The notes below the pieces were generated by a model. That model was not told the origin of the DNA. It worked only from the letters and a program-made list of their open reading frames with translations, and ran no database searches. A DNA stretch of 64,000 bases from Camarhynchus parvulus (Eukaryota > Chordata > Aves > Passeriformes > Thraupidae). The stretch covers positions 83,596,546-83,660,545 of the forward strand of contig NC_044573.1 of NCBI RefSeq assembly GCF_901933205.1. Direction: 5' to 3'. Positions 50,491-62,200 of the stretch are shown piece by piece (within the stretch, counting starts at the first letter, position 1; the number at the start of each line of letters is the position of its first letter). A program made the translations under genes and the position numbers.

Positions 50491-50776
50491 TAAGGGCATG
50501 TAGTGAGTGATAGGACAATGGTAATGACTTTAAACTAAAAGAGGGGAGGGTTAGATTATATTAGGAAGAAATTGTTCCCCATGAGAGTGGTGAGGCACTG
50601 GAACAGGTTGCCCAGAGAAATTGTGGATGTCCCATCTCTGGAAGTGTTCAGGGCGAGGTTGAATGGGGCTTTTGAACAACCTGGTGTAGTGGAAGATGTC
50701 CCTGCCTACAGCAGGAGGGTTGGAACTAGATTATCCGTAAGGTCTCTTCCAATCCCAGACTTCTGGGATTCTTCAG
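50491..50776 (+). mobile_element. CR1 LINE fragment in CLN8 3' UTR
   Basis: A sense-strand 3' end of CR1. Visible blocks are AAGGGCATGTAGTGAG, CTTTAAACTAAAAGAGG, GGCACTGGAACAGGTTGCCC and GGTCTCTTCCAATCCCAGA. A frame across 50572-50700 still reads RVVRHWNRLPREIVD and PSLEVFRARLNGAF, the C-terminal signature of the CR1 ORF2 reverse-transcriptase protein. It is 5'-truncated and non-functional. The terminal octamer region has diverged. Confidence 0.92.
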
Positions 50777-51770
50777 TTTCTAGTGACTGCTCCCTTTAGG
50801 AGGATTTTCTGGTTTATTATTGTGGAAGTCACATTGCTCTGAAACAAGTCAGAGAAAGTTCTTGAACTGAGGGTTTTGGTACTTATAACTAAGTGATCCT
50901 TTTCAGCCTAAAGGTAGAGTAGCCATATGTGGTTGTAAATTTTGTTGAAGTGAAATTAATCCCAGTCCTGTTGGGCCTTCTTACACAGCCTTATCCACAA
51001 ACCACAATTTAAAAAAATTCAGTCAGCTTCCATAGTGGTTGGATTGGGTCACTGAGTTTGCTGCTCTGGACTTGGAAAAATTGCATAACATGATTTTGGG
51101 TGAATTATTTGTTTGCCAAGGTGACTGCTAGGGACTTGGCTCTGCTTTCTTGTTGAACAAGCTTATTTTGAGGAGTGGTGTTCGTGTCACCTTTGTGAAG
51201 CTTTTTTTTTTTTTAAACCCAAACAACAAAAACCCAAATCAGCAAACTGTGGTGGAGATAATGGTGTTCAGTTGATTTGGTTTGGTATTTTTGTTTTTTT
51301 TAAAGAAAGGTGTCTGATCTGAGACTTCCTTGTCCAGTCATCTGGTTCTTACAGTCTTCATACAACATTCCTAAATCACAGTTTGTGTTTTCCTCCATTT
51401 CTAGCCTATGTTTTTTTCCAAAACTTGTCATTGTTTTCCCCCCTGAACCCACCATTTTTTAATTTTTATTCTTACTTGCAGTACTGGTCATGATCTTGGA
51501 GTCACATTACCACTGTGATATTTTTGTCTAGTAGTTTTCAATACATGCTGTCAGGCCCATCTTCCACTAAATATCCATGTCCAAATCTTTCAGTGTTTTT
51601 GTGTTTTCCTGATAACATGGATTAAATATGGATGTGATATGCAGTTATAAGAAACCTTCTTTAACCTCAGGGAGACTCCCCCTTAAAGTGAATTTAAAAG
51701 TATTAAGCAAACTTAAGTCTGCTCTGGTACAATATAATGTTTGTTGAAAAGCATCTTTACACTGTACATA

Positions 51771-51776
51771 AATAAA
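51771..51776 (+). terminator. CLN8: Distal CLN8 poly(A) signal
   Basis: AATAAA preceded by TGTACATA and followed by TTTTATTGTATAG and a GT-rich stretch (CTGTCTATTGTGATTTT). The upstream TGTA and downstream GT-rich parts make this the best distal end for the CLN8 message. Confidence 0.55.
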
Positions 51777-54539
51777 AGTATTTTATTGTATAGCTGTCTA
51801 TTGTGATTTTCATTTCCTGATTAAAATAATGCCTGTTATTTTTTACTTGCTATTTGTAGCTTAAACAGTTTTTGCAGTGCATGCACTAAAATGATTTATT
51901 TTGAAATGCTACACGTGACAAAGGTAATGTCATATTTATGGAAATAGCTATAAAAATCTTGTAAACCAATGTCCCTTCACCAGTGTTTCATATGTTATTC
52001 CCATAAGCATGTCTGGAACACTAGAAGCGGTGCTATGTGTGTGTATTAAAAACAGTTAAAAAAACATCCCTTGGGGATGACCCTTCTGGTGTTGGTTATT
52101 TGAAGTGTGTGGTCCAGTTTTGCATTAGGTTCTGACCATGAAGACACTTCATTTGGTATCACATGATACTTCATAGTTTAGTATAAGCTACCTTAAATAA
52201 ACAACAAAAACACAAACATAAAGGCCAAAAACTTGTCCCATTGCAAAATAGTAAAGTACAGTTCTGAGCATTTCTTTCAGAATGTTTTTCGGGAAATGAT
52301 TCCTGATGCTTTTTAGATTAGTGAGTCCAAGCAACCCAGCATCATTACTGGTATTTTTATAAGGATGCACAGTGCAAGCAACTGGTTGGCTGCCTCTGCA
52401 GTAAAGAACCCGAGATTAATTGAAGCAGAAGCAAGACATTCATGTGTACAGCTCCACTAACTGTGAGATGTGTGTGGGTACAGACTGGGATGAGAAGAAC
52501 AATGTATAATAGTGTTTGTATGAGTAAAGTCCTCCCTTTTTTTTTTTCCTTTTTTCTTTTTTTTTCTTTTGGTAAATGATCTGTAAGATTAATTTAAATG
52601 TTATTGTTTTGCTACTCAGGTGTTTCAGTTAATAGGTAAATACATTCTACTTGAATAGTGTTAAACATATTCTCAGAAAAATATTGGAACAGACTTGGGC
52701 CAACAATGTTACACAGCAATTACAGTCTTTTGGTCTTGTGTCGTTGCACTGTTACTTAAATTGGAACAAAAAATGCAAGCAGTGATCATTAATGAAGTAA
52801 ACTATGCCTGTTGATGTAGTTGTCAGCCCCCAGATGTGTTTCCAGCGCTGGAGGAGACATTTCATGCACTGGATCTGATTGACTAATTAGCATGTTCTGC
52901 TAGTGGTGCCACAGAGCAGGAACAAGTATTTTGCAGCACATTGTGCCTTCTGCTTTTCCCTAAGCTGCACACTGGTGAGTGGGGTGGAAAGATGATGATA
53001 GAGCAAAGGCCATAGGAGACCTAGTTCAAGATGGCAGACAAGCTAAGCTTGGAAGGACTGGGGCCTGCTCACCTGTCCACAAATAAGAAAGCAAAGAAAT
53101 TGGCTGTGCTGTTGCTTGCTGCTATTGTGTGTTTGTATTCTGAGAGCAACCTAGGGTCTGAGTCCTTAGGAATATGACCTGAGTAGAGACAGTGGAAATT
53201 TAATACTAACTTTTTCAGATACATTACATCTGCTTTGAAATTTTTATTTCCTTGTTGATTGTAGCTGCCTCTTCTCCTTTGCTTGGCTCACATTAGTGTG
53301 CTGTATAAGCTGACAGTGTTTTCACCACTCTGACCTCAGACCCTGTAAAGAATGGTGAGGTTTTAGTACTGGTAATTGATTCTGGCAGCTCCAGGTATTT
53401 GCTTGTATTTATTTTTTCCTATATAGATCTGCAGCTTCCTTCTCTTGCCTTGCTGCTTCTAATGCTAAAAGCAGTTTACCAGTGAACACTGCATTTTTTT
53501 ACCAAAGTTGTGCTCTTTTAAGTTTAGGCATGGAGCTTGCAACAAGAAGGGGACAAAATATACCTGAGAAAGGACTAATTTTGTAGAAGGTAGAGAGCTG
53601 AATTTGCTATGTTTTTGAACCTTGCAGTTCTGCTGTCAGGATCTTTAAGAGTAAATCAAGGTATCAAATCTATGATACCTTGAAAAACAAAGTCATGCAG
53701 ACAAACTACAGAAATATATAGAGTACTTTTGCATGGAGGTTTGCATAGAGTAGGCATATAGCATCCAACAAGAGCTTGTTTATCTTGTTTTGTGGGTCAC
53801 ATTTACATGAAGACGTATCCTGGAAAGCAGCAGTAGCCTTCCTAAGGACTCATTAAGAATTAAATCAGAAAAAAGCTATGAGACTTCAGGTGAGGGAGAT
53901 GGAACTGGTTGGTACATTGTATACTGCTGACCACGTTGTGGTTACATATTGAATATATAGTTTTTCTGATGCTATAACTCTTTTTTCTCTCAGCGTTGTG
54001 TTGAGTATTACTGTGACACTGGTTGAGGCCAAGTTTAAAAACTTTTTAGGACATCAAAATTGCTAAGCAATATGTTGCCCTAGGCTGAAAGAGCCTAAAG
54101 TCTGTTCTAATTTAAAGTAATTTATTCTTGTGTCATCATTGCCTTTTTATCTTACATAATTATTTTTTACCCCTGGAGACTCTTTTGCATATTCATGCAT
54201 ACAAATAGATCTGCTCTTTTGTTTTCCCAGCCATCCTAATACCCTTTGCTTGTCACTTTTCCCACTTGAATTCCTTTTTACTATGTGTTGGCAGCTTAGA
54301 GTTGTACATAGTATTTGAAATAAAATCTTCTCAGAATCTTGTATTACACTAGTACCTCCTTTCCTTCCCTGGGAACAGTTCTGCTTCGGCCAAAAGCTGC
54401 ATTTGTCTTTCAGGGTTGCATGGCCTCAGCGCTTTGTGGTGCTCCTGAGAGGAAATTCACTTAAGTTTTTCCCTTTATCAGCTTCAGGATGAAGAAGAGG
54501 CATCAGAGAACAGTGAAATAACTGAAAGTAGGAATGTTG

Positions 54540-55387
54540 TGTTATAGAAACAACTTGTGTATATGACTGACTGGGGTGCGGGTGCCCATCCCCGGCAGCA
54601 TCAGTGGGGTCTCTGTGAGGGAAGCCGGGGCTGACACAGCCGGTTCCAGCCAAACACAGCTGGTTCCAGCCGGAAACAGTTGGTTACAGCCGGACACAGT
54701 CAGTTCCAGCTGGACACAGCCAGTTCCAGCCGGATCCAACTGCCCACCGCAAGGCGCGGCTGAGCTGTGGCGGGCACCACAGGGAAACACAGGTGAAGAA
54801 GGGCAAAAAATGCTGCACAGAGTGAGGAGAACAAAGTGAAAGAAATATCTCTGCAAGCATCAAGTTCAGTGAAGAAGGAGTGGGAGAAGATGCTCCTGGG
54901 CACCAGAGCAGATTCACCTGCAGCCCATGGAGGAGGCCCTGAAGGATCAGGTTTATCCTGAAGGACTGCAGCCTGTGGGAAGCACCCACACTAAAGCAGA
55001 GGAGAAATGAGAGGAGGAAGAAGCACTGAGAGGAGCTGTTATTGACTGACCACAACCCTGGTTCCCATCCCACTGTGCCCATCAGGATGGAGGAGGCCAA
55101 GGAGATGGGAATGCAGTGATGTTGAGCCTGGTGCGAGGGAAGAACAGAGAGGGGAGGGTCTTTTTAATTTTGTCTCTGTTACCATCTCATTTTTAATTTT
55201 AATTGACAAAAAATAAAATTTTCCCAAGCTGAGTCTGGCCCATGACAGTAGTTGCTAAGGGATCTTCTTGTCTTCATTTTGACCTACAAGATTTCCATAT
55301 TATTTTCTCCCCCAGTCCTGCTGACAAGGGGGAATGAGAGAGCAACTGGGTGAGGGTCTGGCTGCTGGCCAAGGTCAACCCATCACA
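54540..55387 (+). mobile_element. LTR-like songbird interspersed repeat
   Basis: A composite block whose 3' half I recognise as a high-copy passerine repeat. Landmarks in order are GGCTGAGCTGTGGCGGGCAC, a purine-rich stretch with CTGCAGCCCATGGAGG, GAGGAGCTGTTATTGACTGA, a poly(A) signal within GACAAAAAATAAAATTTTCC, AGTCTGGCCCATGACAGTAG and a terminal GGTCAACCCATCACA. A promoter-like GC-rich half, an internal AATAAA and a CA terminus suggest an endogenous-retrovirus LTR. The left boundary and the class (ERVL or ERVK) are uncertain, and no gag, pol or env remnant is nearby, so it would be a solo LTR. It also contains a minisatellite. Confidence 0.5.
54632..54738. repeat. 20-bp minisatellite
   Basis: Five consecutive 20-bp units of the form YRGTTCCAGCYGGACACAGY, plus a partial upstream unit. 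They start at 54641, 54661, 54681, 54701 and 54721 with no indels. The unit length is not a multiple of three, so the open frames crossing it are not meaningful. Confidence 0.93.
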
Positions 55388-55837
55388 AGAAGTTATGGCA
55401 TCAGCTGTACTATCACTTATGTACACCCATGACGACAAGGAAATGATGTAACACAAGGGCTTTGCTCCTGAGATATATTCAAATATAGGAAAACTTATAC
55501 CTAGTCTGTCTGAATTGGCAGTCTGAGAATTTGACTTGCAAATACTCCTTGTGAAAGAAGGAAAGTGAAATGAAATGCATTAATGAAAGACATTCTAGTG
55601 CTGGTAAAAGATCACAATATTATAAAATTGAATTGCCAGGTTAACCTGTGCTAGTGTGTTCAGAACTGAGGAACTGTCTCCCAGTAGTGGTGCTGGTGCT
55701 TCAGGAAGATGTGGAAGATGAGTCAGCAGTAGGCATCAAAGCAGAATATGAATAAGCAATGTTTTTATAAACCCAAATGTTATTTTTGATGTAATAGTCT
55801 GAATTTAGGAAAACTGTGGTTTGCTTTTATTCTTTAA

Positions 55838-55882
55838 AATATATATTATATTGTATGTATTATATATATAAATAAAAAAATA
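55838..55882. repeat. AT-rich microsatellite
   Basis: An interrupted TATA/ATAAA simple repeat in intergenic DNA. Confidence 0.7.
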
Positions 55883-57187
55883 TACTGTCACTCAGTCTGG
55901 TTTGGTAAGAAAAGTAGAGGGGACCTGTAACTTAGCAAAGCTCCAGCATTTGTTCTGCAGATGCTCAGGTTGAGCAAACTCATTGGATGTCCTGGCTTTG
56001 AGTGGTTTCTGAGGGATTGCAGTAAGCAGATGACACACTGCCTTCATGGGGGACACAGTTAGGAACAACAGAATTTCCAGTGGATGAATACTCCCTAGGA
56101 AGAAGTGCCAGCTACATCAGCTGTTAAACGGAAGAATCTGAGAAAACCGGGCTTTCCTGGGGAACTTGATAACATAAGTTTTAGTTGTTTTGTTCAGATT
56201 TCATGCACTATTTTGGAAAGCCAGCTATTAGGGGTCATAAATTTAGGTGTACATTCAGCCATTGCAATTTCCACGGAGTAAGAAAAAAGGCATCCCACCT
56301 TCATGGCATTGTGTCACAGGGAGTCAGGATGCTGGGCAGGGCTGATGGTGTCCTGAAGATGCCCAGTCCATGAGCTGGAGTAGGTGGATGGTGTAGATGT
56401 ATGGTGAGGATGTCTGGGGTAGATGACCTATGTGCAGTAGCTTGGAGGCAAAGTATCTTTGTTGAAGCCTCAGGAATCAGAAATGAGAGTAAGTAAATTT
56501 TGGTGAGCTCACATGCAAGTATCACCAGTAAAACCAATTTAAACATCAACTTAGAATCTGGTTATAAAAAGCATCATGTTAACAGTGGAGACAGCCATTA
56601 TCTGTGCTCTAATAATCAACAACTAATTATGGGTGGATAAATAATGACTTTGTGATTGCAATGATTAGGGTGCTAATTATTACTGGTAATAGTCTGTTGC
56701 CTTATAAAACAGTAGGAAAGTGTAAGTTATTTTGAAAGTTAGTTTTTCTAAGTAGATCTGCTATTGTTGGATTTATCCAACAAGGTTTCCACAGCAACCT
56801 TTTATTGGAATATATGTATGGTCACCAGAATCAAAAGAAGGAGTAGTCAAAGACCAAAAGGGTTCACAAAAAGTCTTAAAGAAGGATTTCAATTTTGTCT
56901 AAGATAATTGTGAAAGATAAGAATCTGTGAGAGGTAGTTACAAGAGGAAGAATTTAATGCACATAGATTGTGAGATAGGTGTCAAAAGGAGAAGGATATT
57001 GCTAGTAAATGGTATTTTTAATTACAGAATCGAGCTAGTTGTACTTGGTCTAGGTATGTGTCTGTTTTTTAAAGTAGCCTCTAATGATAAGTACTTATTA
57101 AACAGTTTGCCCAAGGTTGATTCCCCACCATTTCAGCTCCTGAAATGATAGCTTGGTGTGAGTGAAATGTAACACATTTTAAAAATC

Positions 57188-57206
57188 ACAAAAAAAAAAA
57201 AAAAAC
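57188..57206. repeat. Poly(A) tract
   Basis: A run of about 18 adenines not linked to any recognisable retroposon. Confidence 0.8.
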
Positions 57207-58199
57207 AGGATAAAATGGTCTCTGATGGAACTGAGAGGTCTCGGATATGAACTGAACACCATAATGGTATTCCTGGCCTTAACTTTGACATGTGGCTTTC
57301 TTACATAGCAAACAAGACAATTAGATCTATATGAAAGCTATTTTGAGTCAATGTCATGATGAACTGCATTAAAAAGAAATAACTTTGTGAAAATGGAAAC
57401 ATTTTTGAAAGGAATAATTTAAAAAACTTTGTGATTCAGACTGTATGAACGCACACAAACACTTGGATAATTGTAAATCTTTGTTGTTAAACTACAGACA
57501 AAGGGAAAATGTAGGGAAAAGGTGGATTAATCAAATGTCAAATGCCACCTTTTTCTAGTAGCGATTTCCTGTAATGATAATGAATTTACTATTTACTGAG
57601 TGTATTTTATTACTCACTGTAGAATGAGTTTACTTAAATAGGTAGGGATCACTGCTGGATGACACATGGATCTTTGAACAGCATTTAGCTCAAAGATTTT
57701 ATTCTTAAAAGTGGTCCAAAGATTTCAGATAATACTTAACAACATTGAATAGTTGTAATGACTTATAATTTATTTAAGAATTTTTAATGTACTTAAGAGC
57801 GTTTATTTTTATTGAAGTGTGACAGATGTGTACATGGATATATTGTGATGCACACATTTGCAAAATGATTGCATCTTGTAAAGGTTTTCTATATTTTAAT
57901 TAAGTGGCACGGTCAGTCCTGAGTGTACAAGTGGTTGGTGTTACTCTCAGGACAAGCATTCCGGGCTTGAGTGGCACAGGCTTTGGTTGTGGCACATGGC
58001 TGTGTGGTTGGCTCGTCAGGGCTGGTTTGCAGAGGTGCTCACTGTGAGGACTGTCACGCAAGAAGGATGCAAAAAGAAAAAAAATTTGGCATGAGGTGCA
58101 AGCGTCTCTAGATAGCATTTAATTTGAAAACTTACTGGATTTCTGGTTATAAATGAGATTAAAATCCAAAATAGCGCCGTGGCCCAGTTTGTACCCTGG

Positions 58200-59200
58200 C
58201 GCGTTCAGGGGCTATCCGTGAGCATGAGGCTGAGCGTGCTGAATTGTCCACTCCGGGCCCGGCTGCCCCCCCGGTGTCCGCAGCCGGGCAGCTCCGCTCG
58301 CCGCCCGTGCACCGAGGCCTGGCGGGGCTGCCCCCGCCCGCAGGGCCTGGGGCGAGCGGCGGGATGAGCTCCCGCCCCGGGGCGTGTCACGTGTGGCAGC
58401 AGGAATGCGGCGGGCTCCGGGGGAACACGCGGTGCCCGCCCCGCCCCGGCCCGACCCGCCCGACCGGCGGGGCCAACCGGGATCCGACCGGGCCTCGCGG
58501 GGGCGGGCGCCGGGAGCGGCGGCCCCGGGCAGGCGCTGACGGCAGCAGCGGCCGCAGTGAGGTGGGGCCGGGCCGGGCCGGGCCGGGCGGCTCCCGCCGG
58601 CGCTCAGGAGCTCCGCCCGGCGGCCGCTGCGGGCTCCGCGGCGGGCTGAGTGACGTGTCCGGGCAGCGGGGCAGCCGGCGGGGCCCCGGCGGAGCGGGCC
58701 GGAGCGGGCCGTGCCGGGCGGCGGCCGCCTCGGTGCGTTTGGCGGCGGCTCCGGCCGCGGCGGAGGAGGTGGGTGTTCGCTTCGCGCCGGGCCCTTGCTC
58801 CGGTGCTGTCACGGAAAGTTTGGCCCTCGGAGGGTGGGCTCGATGTTTGGTGCGGAGACACCCTTCAGGGGCGGGGGCTGCCTCGCCGGGGCTGCGGGGG
58901 CCCGGGGCGGCAGCCGCTGGGGCAGAAGGGGGACACGCATGGTGTGAGATTGTCATTAAATAGGATTTGCCCGAGCGAGGTGGGTCACTGAAGCGAGGAT
59001 GCGAGAGGTCCGTAAAATCCTTGGCCAAACTTCTCGCTGCTGGGCTGTGGTGAAGTTTCTTCCGCGAGGTTTTCGCGGGGGATTTCTCGCGTGTGCGCTG
59101 CTTGGTGTTCCGCGGTGTGGGGAGCCGCCGGCTCCAGCTTGCCTCCCCTCTCCATCAGCTACGGACGCGGCTATGGAAAATAGAACTCCCGTGGGAGCTG
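58200..59200 (+). promoter_or_regulatory. ARHGEF10: Probable ARHGEF10 CpG-island promoter
   Basis: This is the densest CpG island in the window, about 1 kb. It holds repeated GC boxes (CCGCCCCGCC at 58438-58450), an E box TCACGTGT at 58387-58394, a CRE half-site TGACGT near 58651 and a GGGCC array at 58564-58588. Assignment rests on synteny: ARHGEF10, a RhoA-type guanine-nucleotide exchange factor, follows CLN8 on the same strand in other amniotes. The 239- and 213-codon open frames on opposite strands are GC artefacts with no domain. Confidence 0.65.
58640..58768 (+). other. ARHGEF10: Candidate ARHGEF10 non-coding exon 1
   Basis: A GC-rich stretch ends at a good donor, GGAGGAG/GTGGGT, with GT at 58769-58770. 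An alternative donor, GTGAG/GTGGGG, lies near 58562. The start site is not determinable. No coding sequence of ARHGEF10 is recognised here. Confidence 0.3.
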
Positions 59201-62200
59201 GAGTTCCTTTCCTTCCCCGTTCTTCAACGCTGCTGTCGACCAGTTTTTTAGTTGGCATCTGCAATTAAATTGGTTGTCTTGACACAGGGGAAAAATACTT
59301 ATTCACAGTAACACTGTCCTTTTATGTATTTTTTCCTTTGGTCTCTCTGTAATTAACGGTGCAACTATTGGAGAAGCTACGTAGTTGTTTGTGGTGATCC
59401 CAGACCATGTAGTTGCTTTTGCGAGATGCCCTGTGCTTACAGGGTAAACTAAGAAGAGCTTTAAAAGATTGCCCAGTCATGCACTGGACGAGTGAGTGAG
59501 CAAGCTGTGTCAGGAGGCAGTACCAAGTGCTGGGAAAGGCAGCTGCTAATAATTTGACCACAGCAAAGGCTTATTTTAAAGATTTTTACATGTTGCTTGT
59601 ATTTTTGGCCAAAACAACTTTATCCATCCTAAATTCTGTCATCTTTCATTTACATATTTCTCAGTCCTTCAATTCTTCTTTCTTTCTTTTTTTCCCCTTT
59701 CTTTCCCAAAGATCCTAAGGATCATGGCTTTTATCTTGAGCTAGGAGGTTTTAAGTTGTTTAATCAAAATGTAAAAAGCATCTTTTTGTTTCAGTCTTCC
59801 AGTTTAACTGTTAGCATAAAAAGGTGTAGGGTTGGGATCTTTTTTTCATGAGTCAGGGAATAAAAAATACTGCTTAAAAACTGTTTCATGCTAAATAAAT
59901 ACAGTGAGATTCTGCCAACATGTGTTAGTTTGTGGCTATTTTTATTGTAAATAAAATATTTTTTCTGAAAGCCTTCACTCTGCCTGATGAACCCCAGTGA
60001 ACAATCTGTTCTGCAGTAGAAATGAAGTATAACATTTTTAAAATTTTCTGTTGGCACTCAGGAGACACAGGTTTATTGCCTGAATGTGGGGACATGTTTG
60101 GTGCCTACAGCTTCAAGCCCGTTATTCAGGCAGAAGTTCTGGCTTTTCAGCTGTTTTCTTCAATGCACCCTTTGTTCTTTTCACTTGGTTGATCTGTTTG
60201 ATCTTGATAATCTGTCTGACTTGCTTTGTTTAATCCATCTTGTCTTTTTTTTTTCCCTCTCACCCTCAGGCTTAGTATTCCATGAACTAGTTACATGTGT
60301 TTATCTGGTTAGGAACAGTAGTTCTTTAGGTACTGCCTTGAAATCTGATATTTCCCGATGCTTTACAGTCAGATTTCAAGATTTTTGTAATATATTCTGT
60401 GGATTCCTTAGGTTACCTGTGGCATTGTACACGAGATGTGACTTACTGTGTGAGTGATGGCAGGTGTCTTGTGATGGTACTGGCTTTCCAGTGTGTGGGG
60501 CTTCTGTGGCTGACACCCACAGGTGGATGTGGTAGGAGAAAGGACCATGGAAGCAGATGACACCTGAGCAATGGGCTGTCCATCATCTCCTGCTGAATGT
60601 CGGGCCCTGGCAGCCTCCTGTGGGCTTGCCCTTCAGGAGCTGATATGCCACAGGGTATGGAGAGGAGCCCCTGTGCTGCATGATGAGTGTGTGCAGTCTG
60701 GCATTGCAGCTCTGAGATGTGGGAGCCAAATGCACAAGTCTTGTGCTATTGGCTGTGACAGGCCAGTTATGAGCACACTAAAGTACTGACAAGGGGGTTG
60801 CCTCCTTCTCTCCATGCTGAGGAGCTCTCTTTGACCCTGAGCTGTGCTAATGCTTAGCACGATAGGCTGTGATTTCACTCATCAGTAGACAGCAAAAATC
60901 CTTTCCCACACTGGAGTACTGTAAAACAAACTTTATCTTGCCAGCCTGGGCTGGATGTGGCTCTAACCTGGTCTCATGGAAAATGTCCCTGCCTCATGCA
61001 GGGCAAGGGGGTTGGAACCTGGATGATTTTTAAGGTCCCTTCCAACCCAAACTATTCTATAATTCTGTGAAGAAATCTCAACAACAGAGGAGTTCTTCGG
61101 TTGATTCTGAGCTGTTTAGGAATCACTGCATAGTTTATAAACATTTGAAGGAAGAAAACAAACCTGAAAGGCTATTGTTAAACTTCATAATTGTTAACGG
61201 AATTTAATGCGATTGGGAATAGCACATTGCTTATTTGTAAAACAGGAAGTCTATTAACTGCTTCTATATAAATTAGAAATTATTTTTAGAATCTGATGTA
61301 GAAAATTTATAAACTTCAGTCTATTTCTGAAGCAGCCAGGAAGCAAAAGCTGCAGTCCAGAAGAAGGAGGACCAGTTTTGATTCAGACTTTGAGACTGCG
61401 CTTTATATGTTGTGCAAAGCTGCAGTTAGTTTATTTGTGCATCTGTAGTACACTGTTCTGAGTTTTGTATGTGATGGAGAAATGAGCTATGTGAGGTACA
61501 CATTTTCTTTAATTTACATATGTGGGGCAGTAATTTTGTTTCCGCTTTTGTACAGTGATTTCTATTTCACTTTTTTCTATATTGTATTTCCATTTTACAG
61601 TTTTACTTTAGAATGTTAGAAGGGATCCCATGGAGTTGTATGGTCTCTAAAAGGTGTTTTTTAAACTACCTTTCTGTAAGTTCAGCTTCCTGATGGTTTT
61701 TTGAGCTGTAAGTGCATTTCTGGACTATCCTTGGATGCTTCTTGTGGAATATCTATTGTGGCAGTTGTACCTTAGAGAAACTTTCTTTGGAGTTACAGTG
61801 TTAAACGCTGTGAATGCAATTGTTCTTACTTTTTGCACATTTTGTATGTTATAATGAAATGATAAGTGAGGTTTCATTGGTAGTGGTATGAATTAGTCTT
61901 TCATTTTGTGTGTATTTGACAACATATGAGGGAGGCATTTTTCATACTAAGATCATATTTTGTTAAAATCAGCATTTGTTACTAATACTTTCCCCCCACT
62001 CCCAATCCTCTTAATACAATGTCATTCTTATTGTTACATCTGTTAGTGGAAAATTAATATTGGTAAATTCATTTCTGAATCTAGAAGTAGTTTAGTGAGT
62101 AGAAAAGCTGTAAGCCTGGATGCTTGGAAATTTTCAGAGATTGGTTCATAAACTGAAGCCTGAGAATTACTTAGGGGAGACTTTGGGAGTATCATGAGGG

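Larger units (their letters stand above)
47730..51795 (+). other. CLN8: CLN8 3' UTR
   Basis: Gene-free, AT-rich sequence after the stop codon, ending near the AATAAA at 51771-51776. CLN8 mRNAs elsewhere have multi-kb 3' UTRs. It contains T-rich TTTGG/GGTTT tracts at 48240-48310 and a CR1 insertion at 50.5-50.8 kb. Shorter isoforms are likely because several earlier poly(A) hexamers exist. Confidence 0.55.
51796..58150. other. Intergenic region between CLN8 and ARHGEF10
   Basis: AT-rich sequence with T-rich tracts near 52.5 kb, an LTR-like repeat at 54.5-55.4 kb, an AT microsatellite at 55.8 kb and a poly(A) tract near 57.19 kb. No coding exon is recognised. Confidence 0.6.

Noticed and set aside
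54542..55100. Open frames of 104 and 138 codons on the minus strand
   Set aside because: They run antisense through the LTR-like repeat and its 20-bp minisatellite; no gag, pol or env similarity is visible.
58244..59028. Long open frames of 239 codons (+) and 213 codons (-) in the 58 kb CpG island
   Set aside because: They overlap on opposite strands, are rich in Gly, Ala, Arg and Pro, and have no domain. GC-rich DNA lacks stop codons.
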